Below, one piece after another: positions 1 through 7,499 of a DNA stretch of 36,938 nucleotides; the stretch's first letter is position 1, and every line of letters starts with the position of its first letter. The position numbers and the translations under genes are program-made. The notes under the pieces were generated by a model, which saw nothing but the letters and a program-made list of their open reading frames with translations, had not been told where the DNA came from and did not search any database. The stretch lies in the NCBI GenBank assembly GCA_903874965.1, contig CAIQUD010000003.1:1-36938 (forward strand), given 5' to 3'. This DNA is from an uncultured Actinomycetes bacterium (GTDB taxonomy: Bacteria; Actinomycetota; Acidimicrobiia; Acidimicrobiales; RAAP-2).

Positions 1-1029
1 CGAACCGTCCTCTATGAAGAACTTGGACTGACTCCTGGGAAGAAGACCAAGACCGGCTCATATTCAACGGACGCGCAGACCCTCGAGTCACTTCGCGACG
101 ACCACCCGATTGTCGATACCTTGCTTCGCTACCGAGAATCGGAGAAGTTGCGATCGACCTATGGCGAGGCACTGCTGACCGAAGTTGCGAATGACGGTCG
201 CATTCACGCGACATTTCGCCAAACGGTGGCACGAACTGGACGTCTCTCCTCAGAGCATCCGAACCTTCACAACATCCCCGTCCGGACCGAAGGTGGTCGC
301 AGGTTTCGAGGAGCGTTCATTCCGCGAGCCGGATGGAAGCTCCTTGTGGCTGACTACGACCAAATTGAACTCCGCGTCATTGCTCACCTGTCGGGCGACT
401 CGGGGCTCGTCGCGGCGTTCAGTGCCGGAGATGACATTCACCGAGCGGTCGCTGGTGGCGTCTACGGCGTCGAACCAGGAGAGGTCACCCATGCGCAGCG
501 AGAGCGAGCGAAGATGGTCTCCTACGGGCTTGCCTATGGCATGGAAGCCTTCGGTCTCTCGAGGCGACTTGGTTCCTCGGTCGAAGAGGCGAAAGAGATC
601 ATGGATCGTTACTTCGCAGCCTTCCCTTCGGTCCAGAGTTATATGGATGCAGCGGTGGCAGAGGCTCGCCTCGAGGGGCAAACGAGAACCGAAATGGGTC
701 GAATTCGTCCCCTTCCTGAGCTCAAGGACCCGAACTTCAGAATCAGGCAGGCGGCAGAGCGCCAAGCAATGAATGCCGGCATTCAGGGCTTAGCGGCGGA
801 CATTTTCAAGTTGGCACTCATTCGCCTTGACCATTCGCTCTCCGCGGCCAATCTTGACGCCAGGCTGGTGCTCCAAGTGCATGACGAAGTTCTGGTTGAG
901 TCACCGCCAGAAGAAGCCGAACAGGTCGAGGCAATTGTTCGAGAGGCGCTTGGGGGAGCGGGGGAACTTCGTGTGCCTCTAGAGCTTTCGCTCAATTGGG
1001 GCGACTCTTGGGCAACCGCCAAGGCCTAG
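1..1029 (+). CDS. polA: DNA polymerase I, C-terminal polymerase domain (5' truncated by window edge)
   Basis: This is the C-terminal 342 residues of a family A DNA polymerase, which fills gaps during excision repair and Okazaki-fragment processing. The frame is open from base 1, so the gene begins outside the window; internal start codons near base 121 are not real starts. Visible motifs in order are SSEHPNLHNIP (template/primer contact), motif A DYDQIELRVIAH with the first catalytic Asp, motif B RERAKMVSYGLAYG (O-helix) and motif C LQVHDEVLVE with the second catalytic Asp. Motif B carries Tyr where E. coli Pol I has Phe762; I recall the same Tyr from other actinobacterial Pol I enzymes. The 5'-nuclease and any 3'-5' exonuclease domain lie outside the window. 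rpsA follows 123 bp downstream on the same strand, the usual actinobacterial neighbour. Confidence 0.97.
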   Translation, partial: RTVLYEELGLTPGKKTKTGSYSTDAQTLESLRDDHPIVDTLLRYRESEKLRSTYGEALLTEVANDGRIHATFRQTVARTGRLSSEHPNLHNIPVRTEGGRRFRGAFIPRAGWKLLVADYDQIELRVIAHLSGDSGLVAAFSAGDDIHRAVAGGVYGVEPGEVTHAQRERAKMVSYGLAYGMEAFGLSRRLGSSVEEAKEIMDRYFAAFPSVQSYMDAAVAEARLEGQTRTEMGRIRPLPELKDPNFRIRQAAERQAMNAGIQGLAADIFKLALIRLDHSLSAANLDARLVLQVHDEVLVESPPEEAEQVEAIVREALGGAGELRVPLELSLNWGDSWATAKA

Positions 1030-1152
1030 GGGAGCGTTCGGCCTCAGCCCAGTGGTAGCCTTGAAGTCCGGCTTGAGATGGCGCATGGTGTCTCTCGCTT
1101 CATACCCACCAACAGTGTTCCAGCGCGACCGATATCCCTCGAAGGAAGCACC

Positions 1153-2568
1153 ATGACTGACAGTACCCGCACCTCCCTCCTTTCTCCAGAAGCGATGGGA
1201 ACCTTTGATGCTGACGGGAATTACGTCCCTCGCATCATCACCGCCGACGACCTTGGAGGCGACGAACTCGAAGCGGCCCTTATGGGCTCCATCAAGGAGT
1301 TCGAAGATGGAGATCTCGTTGAAGGCACTGTGGTCAAGATTGACCACGACGAAGTCCTCCTCGACATTGGCTTCAAGTCCGAAGGTGTGATCCCTTCCCG
1401 CGAACTCTCGATCCGCAACGACGTCAACCCGTCGGAAATTGTCTCTCTTGGCGACCGCATTGAAGCCCTTGTTCTTCAAAAAGAAGACAAGGAAGGTCGA
1501 CTGATCCTTTCGAAGAAGCGCGCACAGTATGAGCGGGCATGGGCAACCATTGAAGAGCTCAAGAACAAGGGCGAAATGGTGTCGGGTCCAGTTATCGAAG
1601 TCGTCAAGGGTGGACTTATCGTCGACATTGGCCTTCGCGGCTTCTTGCCTGCTTCACTCGTCGAACTTCGTCGGGTCCGTGAACTTCAGCCCTACATTGG
1701 CAAAACCATTGAGGCCAAGATCATTGAACTTGACCGCAACCGCAACAACGTTGTGCTGTCACGTCGTGCGTGGCTTGAAGAGGCGCAGAAGGAACAGCGT
1801 GGAGACTTCCTGACCAACCTGAAGCCAGGCGAGCGCCGCAAGGGTGTTGTCTCGTCGGTCGTCAACTTCGGAGCATTCGTCGACCTCGGCGGAATGGACG
1901 GACTCATTCACGTGTCAGAGCTTTCTTGGAAGCACGTTGAGCACCCATCGTCAGTCGTTGCAGTTGGCGACGAAGTTGAAGTTGAGGTCTTGGATGTCGA
2001 CATGGCGAAGGAGCGAATCAGCCTTTCGCTCAAGACGACCCAGGCCGACCCATGGCAGCAGTTCGCTGACAGCCACGCTCAAGGACAGCTCGTCTACGGA
2101 CGTATTTCCAAGCTTGTTCCCTTCGGAGCCTTTGTTCAGGTTGGCGATGGCATCGAAGGCCTTGTGCACATTTCAGAAATGGCCAGTCACCACGTTGATC
2201 TCCCAGAGCAGGTCGTCAAGCCCGGCGAAGAGCTCTGGGTCAAGATCATTGACTTTGACCTTCAGCGGCGACGCATCAGTCTCTCGATCAAGCAGGCTGC
2301 CGACGGTGGCGAGGTGTCCGAGGAATACCGTGAGGCCTTTGGTGACCACGCTTACGACGCTGACGGCAACTACATCGGCACCTACGAGTTCGCAGAAGGT
2401 GAATTCACGCCCGAGACTGAGGCACAGGCGGCATGGGCCGACTACGTCGCAGAAGCAACCGCTGGCATTCAAGCGTCTGCAGCCGCAGCCGCATCCGAGG
2501 ATGCCGCTCCAGCAGCCGAGGAAGTTTCAGCTCCTGAGGAAGCTCCAGTTGAGGAATCTGCTGAATAA
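1153..2568 (+). CDS. rpsA: 30S ribosomal protein S1
   Basis: S1 binds mRNA and helps place it on the 30S subunit. The 471-residue product has four S1 (OB-fold) repeats, beginning near residues 36 (DGDLVEGTVVKI), 121 (EMVSGPVIEVVKGG), 206 (GERRKGVVSSVVNFGAFVDL) and 293 (QLVYGRISKLVPFGAFVQV), then an acidic, Ala/Glu-rich tail. Four repeats are normal for Actinobacteria, against six in E. coli. ATG at 1153 is chosen because GAAGGAAG lies just upstream and the product begins MTDSTRTS; an in-frame ATG at 1078 has no Shine-Dalgarno sequence. The phrase DADGNY occurs both near the N-terminus (DADGNYVPR) and after the fourth repeat (DADGNYIGT). A TAGCCT box at 1056-1061 is a possible -10. The gene ends in a strong hairpin terminator. 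Confidence 0.97.
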   Translation: MTDSTRTSLLSPEAMGTFDADGNYVPRIITADDLGGDELEAALMGSIKEFEDGDLVEGTVVKIDHDEVLLDIGFKSEGVIPSRELSIRNDVNPSEIVSLGDRIEALVLQKEDKEGRLILSKKRAQYERAWATIEELKNKGEMVSGPVIEVVKGGLIVDIGLRGFLPASLVELRRVRELQPYIGKTIEAKIIELDRNRNNVVLSRRAWLEEAQKEQRGDFLTNLKPGERRKGVVSSVVNFGAFVDLGGMDGLIHVSELSWKHVEHPSSVVAVGDEVEVEVLDVDMAKERISLSLKTTQADPWQQFADSHAQGQLVYGRISKLVPFGAFVQVGDGIEGLVHISEMASHHVDLPEQVVKPGEELWVKIIDFDLQRRRISLSIKQAADGGEVSEEYREAFGDHAYDADGNYIGTYEFAEGEFTPETEAQAAWADYVAEATAGIQASAAAAASEDAAPAAEEVSAPEEAPVEESAE

Positions 2569-2588
2569 GTAGGCAATTCGTTTGAAAC

Positions 2589-2622
2589 AACAATGCCGGC
2601 GACGCAAGTCGCCGGCATTGTT
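2589..2622 (+). terminator. rpsA transcription terminator hairpin
   Basis: Two perfectly complementary 15-nt arms (2589-2603 and 2608-2622, AACAATGCCGGCGAC and its complement) enclose the four-base loop GCAA, a GNRA-type tetraloop. It starts 20 bp after the rpsA stop. The downstream U-tract is weak, as is common in actinobacterial terminators. Confidence 0.85.
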
Positions 2623-2765
2623 CATTGACAACCGTTGGTCGCCTTCAGGTAGCCCTTCACGTCATATAGAAGAACCAGTGAGCAGTCAGCATCCACGGGT
2701 GATCAGCTTTCTTCGATTGGCGATCTGTCAGGATCAAGGAGAAGGAGATGCTGTCCTGTTCTTGG

Positions 2766-2771
2766 AAGGAG
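2766..2771 (+). promoter_or_regulatory. Ribosome binding site fixing a TTG start
   Basis: AAGGAG lies 7 nt before the TTG at 2779. It decides the start of the methyltransferase gene, whose reading frame has no ATG nearby. Confidence 0.7.
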
Positions 2772-2778
2772 CCTTCAG

Positions 2779-3525
2779 TTGGAGGATCGGCGAGACCTTG
2801 GGAGATCTGGATTTGAGCAGGGCTCGCTGTACTCCAGCGGTCGTCCTGACTACCCGCTGATAGCACTCGACTATTTCAAGGACGCACTCAACTTGCACGC
2901 TGGAACCGTTGCAGTCGATCTTGGAGCGGGGACTGGCATCTTTAGCCGTCAGATCGTTCCGTTCCTTGGCAAGTTGGTAGCCGTCGAACCTTCCACGTCG
3001 ATGCGGGAGGAGTTTCGAAGGCTTAATCGGGGAATTGACGTAGTCGACGGGAGTGACTGTTCGATTCCCCTTGGCGATGTGAGCGCCGATGTCGTCTTCG
3101 TGGCTCAAGCATTTCATTGGTTCACGCTCCCGGATGCACTCATTGAAATTCATCGGGTCTTGACCCCGGCTGGACGACTCGCCCTCATTTGGAATGAGCG
3201 AGATGAATCCGTTGAGTGGGTTCATGAGCTGAGCCACGCCATGCAATGGGATACTCGTCAGCCCTATGAAGTTGGAAGAGACTTCACCGATGATCTTCTC
3301 GCTGGGCCATTTGGAGATGTTGAGCGACGCGAGTTCACTCACTCTCAGTCGCTCGACCACAATGGCCTCATGTTGAGGGTGTCCTCCACGAGCTACCTCA
3401 CCATTATGGAATCGGCTGAGCGGGACGAGATCTTGAAGGCAGCGCAAAGGGTCATTGCCGGGCTTCCAGAGAAAGTGGAGTTGCCGTATTGCACGACCAC
3501 CTACGTAGCGACTGCGCTCGCGTAG
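2779..3525 (+). CDS. Class I SAM-dependent methyltransferase
   Basis: A 248-residue Rossmann-fold methyltransferase of the Methyltransf_11 type. Motif I is VAVDLGAGTGIFSRQI (near residues 43-58), followed by the acidic residue that ends strand 2 in VAVEPSTSM, then AQAFHWFTLPDAL and HRVLTPAGRLALIWNE. The AFHW signature is typical of the subgroup that includes trans-aconitate-like and small-molecule methyltransferases, but the substrate cannot be read from sequence. The N-terminal FEQGSLYSSGRPDYP matches the lid segment of this subgroup, supporting a TTG start at 2779 with AAGGAG 7 nt upstream. It lies after the rpsA terminator, so it probably has its own promoter. It converges on oppF, 30 bp away. 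No functional link to either neighbour is evident. Confidence 0.88.
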   Translation: MEDRRDLGRSGFEQGSLYSSGRPDYPLIALDYFKDALNLHAGTVAVDLGAGTGIFSRQIVPFLGKLVAVEPSTSMREEFRRLNRGIDVVDGSDCSIPLGDVSADVVFVAQAFHWFTLPDALIEIHRVLTPAGRLALIWNERDESVEWVHELSHAMQWDTRQPYEVGRDFTDDLLAGPFGDVERREFTHSQSLDHNGLMLRVSSTSYLTIMESAERDEILKAAQRVIAGLPEKVELPYCTTTYVATALA

Positions 3526-3555
3526 TGGATGTTGAAGCGGTCCTTGTCGGATCGC

Positions 3556-4533
3556 TTAGGACTGAATGGCGACTGGAACCGCTTCCAGGGGGAAGTGACA
3601 GGCAACTTGGTGGCCTGGACGAATCTCCCGGAGTTCTGGAACCTCTTCAGCACACCTCGCCTCTGCATTTGGGCACCGGGTCCTGAACCTGCATCCCGAA
3701 GGGGGATTGATTGGTGAAGGTGGCTCGCCTTCCAAGGTGTGGTGGGAAAGTCCAACCGTCGGATCTGGCACGACTGCGGCTGAAAGCAGTGCCGCCGTGT
3801 AGGGGTGAAGTGGGTGAGCGTAGAGGTCATCAGATGGACCAAGCTCGCAGAGTCGGCCGAGATACATCACGGCGACTCGGTCACTCACGTTCTTCACAAC
3901 GGCAAGGTCGTGAGCAATGAAGAGGAGAGTCAGATTGTGCTTGACCTTAAGGTCCGAAAGCAGGTTGATGATTTGCGCCTGAACCGAAACGTCCAAGGCC
4001 GACACCATTTCGTCGCACACAAGCAGTCGTGGGTTGGCCACCAAGCTTCGAGCAATGGAAATCCGCTGACACTGACCACCGGAGAACTCACGTGGATAGC
4101 GGTCTCCAGCAAGGTGTGGATCGATGCCAACTTCGAGGAGCATCTGATCCACCAACTGTGACCGACTTTCGTCATCACCCTCTTTCCAGATGATCAACGG
4201 CTCGGCAACGATGTGCTTGATCTTGCGGCGTGGATTCAGCGATGAAATCGGATCCTGAAACAGCATTTGCAACTTACGTCGGCGGGTTCGCATCTCTCCA
4301 GGAGTAAGCGAGGTCAACTCTTCGCCATCGAAGGTGACTGAACCAGAGGTGACCTTTTCGAGTTGAAGAATGGCACGTCCGGTCGTCGACTTTCCGCAAC
4401 CAGATTCTCCAACGAGTCCGAGCGTCTCACCCTCAAAGATCTCAAACGAAACGCCAGCCACGGCCTGCACAGCGTGCTTGCGCGCGCCGTAGGTCACGAC
4501 CAGATTGTTGACGCTAAGAAGTGGCTTGGTCAT
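3556..4533 (-). CDS. oppF: Oligopeptide/dipeptide ABC transporter ATP-binding protein (OppF/DppF type)
   Basis: One of the two ATPases that power the importer on the inner face of the membrane; 325 residues. Walker A is GESGCGKST, the Q-loop is MLFQDPISSLNPR, the ABC signature is FSGGQCQRISIARS and Walker B is LLVCDEMVSALD, followed by the H-loop FIAHD. The C-terminal oligopeptide extension has HPYTAALLSA and a Cys-containing segment, CRFRTRCPNAEARC, with a later Cys in VACHF. The ATG at 4533 overlaps the oppD stop as ATGA and is preceded by GGAG; an upstream in-frame start at 4587 would lie deep inside oppD. It is the last gene of the operon and converges on the methyltransferase gene. Substrate specificity (dipeptide, oligopeptide or another small solute) is not determinable. 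Confidence 0.93.
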   Translation of the reverse strand: MTKPLLSVNNLVVTYGARKHAVQAVAGVSFEIFEGETLGLVGESGCGKSTTGRAILQLEKVTSGSVTFDGEELTSLTPGEMRTRRRKLQMLFQDPISSLNPRRKIKHIVAEPLIIWKEGDDESRSQLVDQMLLEVGIDPHLAGDRYPREFSGGQCQRISIARSLVANPRLLVCDEMVSALDVSVQAQIINLLSDLKVKHNLTLLFIAHDLAVVKNVSDRVAVMYLGRLCELGPSDDLYAHPLHPYTAALLSAAVVPDPTVGLSHHTLEGEPPSPINPPSGCRFRTRCPNAEARCAEEVPELREIRPGHQVACHFPLEAVPVAIQS

Positions 4534-5552
4534 TGGTTCTCCGTAAGGGACGAAGCGGCCTGATGCCCGTTGAGTGGGTGGTGGCAAGCGAAGAGGTGGT
4601 TTGCGTCAAGTGTTGAACGAACGAGCTCTGGTCGAACCGTCCGGCACTCGTCGGTTGCATACGTACAACGCGGCGCAAAAGCACAGCCTTCAGGAGGGTT
4701 GACCAAGTCAGGCGGTCGACCTTCGATTGAACTCAGTCGCGTGTGGCTCGGGGCATCGATTCGAGGAGTTGAATCGAGCAAGCCCTTCGTATACGGCATG
4801 GCGACTCGAGCAAAGAGTGCAGCGGTCGGCGCTTGCTCGACAATACGACCGGCGTACATGACGGCAACATTGTCGGTGCGCGTTGCCACCACTCCAAGGT
4901 CGTGCGTCACGAGGATCATGGTGAGATTGGACTTGGCTCGAAGGTCAGTGATCAAGTCCAGGACCTGGGCTTGCACGGTGACGTCGAGGCCAGTGGTCGG
5001 CTCGTCAGCGACGAGAAACTCTGGTCCACAGGCGATGGCAATTGCAATCATGACCCGCTGGCGCATGCCTCCGGAGAGCTGATTTGGATAGGCGCGGGCA
5101 CGACGCTCTGGGGAAGGAATGCCAACCTGGCGAAGTAATTCGATGGCACGGAGATTCGCGTCCTTGCGAGACAGGTTGAGGTTGATGCGGAGGGACTCGG
5201 CGATCTGTTGGCCAACTCGTCGCGTTGGCGTGAGCGCAGTCATTGGGTCTTGAAAGACCATGGCTACTTCAGAACCCCAAATCTTGAGGAGGTCCTTGTG
5301 TCGAGTTCCGATGATCTCGCTGCCATTGATCGTGGCGGTTCCAGTCTGGGTGACGTTCTGCGTCGGAAGAAGTCCGATGATCGAACGTGAGAGCACCGTC
5401 TTTCCCGAGCCGGACTCCCCAACAATGCCGAGCGAGGAACCTCGCTCAAGCGTCAAGGAGACGTCGTTCACAGCCTTGAGCGGACCTCGAGGCGTCCTAA
5501 AGGTTGTTGAAAGGTGGTCGACAACAACAATGGGTGACTGGTCAATTGCCAT
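4530..5552 (-). CDS. oppD: Oligopeptide/dipeptide ABC transporter ATP-binding protein (OppD/DppD type)
   Basis: The second ATPase of the importer, 340 residues. Walker A is GESGSGKTVLSR, the Q-loop is MVFQDPMTALTP, the signature is LSGGMRQRVMIAIA, Walker B is FLVADEPTTGLD and the H-loop is LVTHDLGVV. The C-terminus has four Cys in a pattern shared by OppD/DppD subunits (GCAFAPRC, ATDEC, FACHH), a segment that can hold a [4Fe-4S] cluster in some family members. The start ATG shares one base with the oppC stop (TAATG), and the stop overlaps oppF (ATGA), so the genes are translationally coupled. Confidence 0.94.
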   Translation of the reverse strand: MAIDQSPIVVVDHLSTTFRTPRGPLKAVNDVSLTLERGSSLGIVGESGSGKTVLSRSIIGLLPTQNVTQTGTATINGSEIIGTRHKDLLKIWGSEVAMVFQDPMTALTPTRRVGQQIAESLRINLNLSRKDANLRAIELLRQVGIPSPERRARAYPNQLSGGMRQRVMIAIAIACGPEFLVADEPTTGLDVTVQAQVLDLITDLRAKSNLTMILVTHDLGVVATRTDNVAVMYAGRIVEQAPTAALFARVAMPYTKGLLDSTPRIDAPSHTRLSSIEGRPPDLVNPPEGCAFAPRCTYATDECRTVRPELVRSTLDANHLFACHHPLNGHQAASSLTENQ

Positions 5553-6457
5553 TAGAGCCGTCCCTCGCTCACGTCGTAGCGAGCTCGCATCTTGTCGCCA
5601 ATGAGGAAGAGAGAAACGAGGAAGAGGAAGACCGTGAGCGCTGGGAAGAACGCCAGCTGGTATTGCTGGAAGCCGGTGTAGATCGCGAACTGACCAGAAC
5701 CATCGTTAATCATCTTTCCCCATGATGGTGTGGGGTCGGCAATACCGCGACCCAAGAAGGCCAGCGATCCTTCGAGCACCACCACATTGGCAATACCGAG
5801 GAGGAAAACCGTCATCATGGCGGGAAGCACGTTCGGGAGAACCTCACGAACGAGCACTCGAGTATTCGTTGCACCGAGAGCCTTTGCGGCCATCACGAAT
5901 TCTCGAGTCGAGTACGACAAGGTCGCCCCTCTAATGAGAATGAAGACCAATGGCACCGAAAAGATTCCGAGGATGAAGATCATCTTTACGATCGACACTG
6001 GCTGCCAGAGTCCAAGAATGACGAGCACCGCCACGAATGAGGGGTAGCTGACGCCAACAATCATCAGCGAGTTGAGTGCGAGGTCAGTCTTTCCACCCCG
6101 GAATGCAGCGAGCATGCCTAGGGATCCGCCAACCAAAATTCCAATGGCCATGGTTCCGAAACTCACGGAGACGGAAATCCTGGCTCCGTAGCAGAGTCGG
6201 GCGAGGATGTCTCGGCCCAAGTTGTCGGTGCCGAGCCAGTGCGACCACGACGGCAGTGCCATTGGGGCGGCGGTGTAATCCCCGAGATTTGGGTCGGCAA
6301 GCGGGAGCCATTGGCAGGTGACGGCAACAGCGGCGACCAAACCAACGAAACCAGCTGCGATCCAGAAGATGACGCCGAAACGTTCGCGAGCCCGCTTCGG
6401 TGGTGCGGGAGTGCTGGCCTCGGTAAGTGGAGTCATGTTGGGAGTCACGTCAGTCAC
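5552..6457 (-). CDS. oppC: Oligopeptide/dipeptide ABC transporter permease (OppC/DppC type)
   Basis: Inner-membrane permease subunit, 301 residues, with a short polar N-terminus, a first transmembrane helix (FGVIFWIAAGFVGLVAAVAV), the periplasmic segment LPSWSHWLGTDNLGRDILAR that is diagnostic of OppC/DppC, and about five further helices. The EAA-type coupling loop, which contacts the ATPases, is AAKALGATNTRVLVREVLPN. GTG at 6457 is preferred because GAGGA lies 6 nt upstream and it overlaps the oppB stop by 8 nt; alternatives are GTG 6448 and ATG 6436, and a TTG at 6475 lies upstream of the ribosome binding site. It pairs with OppB to form the channel. Confidence 0.93.
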   Translation of the reverse strand: MTDVTPNMTPLTEASTPAPPKRARERFGVIFWIAAGFVGLVAAVAVTCQWLPLADPNLGDYTAAPMALPSWSHWLGTDNLGRDILARLCYGARISVSVSFGTMAIGILVGGSLGMLAAFRGGKTDLALNSLMIVGVSYPSFVAVLVILGLWQPVSIVKMIFILGIFSVPLVFILIRGATLSYSTREFVMAAKALGATNTRVLVREVLPNVLPAMMTVFLLGIANVVVLEGSLAFLGRGIADPTPSWGKMINDGSGQFAIYTGFQQYQLAFFPALTVFLFLVSLFLIGDKMRARYDVSEGRL

Positions 6458-7403
6458 GGGCGATCCTCGGGTCAATGATCGGCAGCAGGAAGTTCACAAT
6501 CAACTGGATCGAGATGACGATGAAGGCAATCGTCATGATGCAAGCTTGCAGCAGTGCATAGTCAGACGTATCAACCGCTGCGATGACTTGCGTCGAGAAC
6601 CCTGGGATTGCAAGGTAGATCTCGGCAACGAACAGGCCAACGATAAGCCCACCAATGGTGAGGCCGACAGAGGTCAAAAGGGTGACGCTCGATGGGCGCA
6701 AGACGTGACGCCAAAGAATCCTTCGATTTGTCAAGCCCTTCGAGCGGGCCATGACGACGAAGTCTTCCTGAAGGTTGATGATCATGTCATTGCGAAGAAA
6801 TCTGAAGTGTCCTGCGATAGAGGCGATGGAGATTGCAATTGCAGGAAGGAGGCAGACCTTCAAGTTCAGCCAAGGATCTTGTGCGAAGGAAATCCACGAA
6901 CTTGGTCCAGGAAGAAGGCTGTAACGGACCGTCAAGATCAGCGTGAGGATCGGGATGGCAATCAAGGTCGGAATTGAGTACGCCGAAAGCATGACGGCGT
7001 TGACACCCCGGTCGAAACGACCATTCGGTCGGCGGACGACGGCAACCGACATTGGAATGGAAATGAGCAGGGCGATGATTTGCGACATGACGGCGATTTC
7101 GATGGTTGGAGGAAGCGTCTTGCTCATGATCGTCGTGATTGGCGAGTTCGGGCTGACGTTCCAGGAGTAACCAAGGTCACCAGTAAGGGCGTGGCCAAGC
7201 CACGTGAAGTACTGCGCGAAGAAGCCTTGGTCGAGACCCACCTGGTGGGCAAACTGGGCGGCGTTGTCAGGTGTGTACGACGTTCCGAGGTGCTTGACGA
7301 TCGGATCACCCGGCAGGAGGCGCATCAGCCAGAAGCTGAGGAGTGAGATGGTCAGCATGATCGCGATGAACGCAATGATCCGTCGAATTACATACCGCAA
7401 CAT
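6450..7403 (-). CDS. oppB: Oligopeptide/dipeptide ABC transporter permease (OppB/DppB type)
   Basis: First gene of the importer operon, encoding a 317-residue inner-membrane permease. The N-terminus MLRYVIRRIIAFIAIML and the following RLLPGDPI are hallmarks of OppB/DppB. About six transmembrane helices follow, with the coupling loop VVMARSKGLTNRRILWRHVL and a C-terminal LPIIDPRI. ATG at 7403 is chosen because the family N-terminus begins there; a longer in-frame start at 7541 would run into the divergent glycosyltransferase gene. The Shine-Dalgarno sequence is an unusual run of seven G (AAAGGGGGGG) about 4 nt before the ATG. No substrate-binding protein is encoded next to the operon, which is atypical. 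The 96-bp gap to the divergent gene at 7500 must hold its promoter; TACTGT at 7431-7436 (minus) is a candidate -10. Confidence 0.94.
   Translation of the reverse strand: MLRYVIRRIIAFIAIMLTISLLSFWLMRLLPGDPIVKHLGTSYTPDNAAQFAHQVGLDQGFFAQYFTWLGHALTGDLGYSWNVSPNSPITTIMSKTLPPTIEIAVMSQIIALLISIPMSVAVVRRPNGRFDRGVNAVMLSAYSIPTLIAIPILTLILTVRYSLLPGPSSWISFAQDPWLNLKVCLLPAIAISIASIAGHFRFLRNDMIINLQEDFVVMARSKGLTNRRILWRHVLRPSSVTLLTSVGLTIGGLIVGLFVAEIYLAIPGFSTQVIAAVDTSDYALLQACIMTIAFIVISIQLIVNFLLPIIDPRIARD
6464..6468 (-). promoter_or_regulatory. Ribosome binding site of oppC (decides a GTG start)
   Basis: GAGGA on the minus strand with a 6-nt spacer to GTG at 6457. It lies inside the 3' end of oppB and favours GTG 6457 over the upstream TTG at 6475 and the downstream GTG 6448. 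Confidence 0.55.
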
Positions 7404-7487
7404 GGGACCCCCCCTTTCTGTCTGAGGGGAACAGTAATCGATTTCAGAAACCCCCTTGAGCGACTCTTCGCACTTTCTTGGCTGACC

Positions 7488-7493
7488 TACGAT
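7488..7493 (+). promoter_or_regulatory. Candidate -10 box for a leaderless glycosyltransferase mRNA
   Basis: TACGAT fits the TANNNT -10 pattern and ends 6 nt before the ATG at 7500, which would place the transcription start at or next to the start codon. No Shine-Dalgarno sequence precedes the ATG. No clear -35 is visible. Confidence 0.35.
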
Positions 7494-7499
7494 GACGCC

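Noticed and set aside
1844-2572. 242-codon plus-strand frame inside rpsA
   Set aside because: Ser/Arg/Thr-rich shadow of rpsA in another frame.
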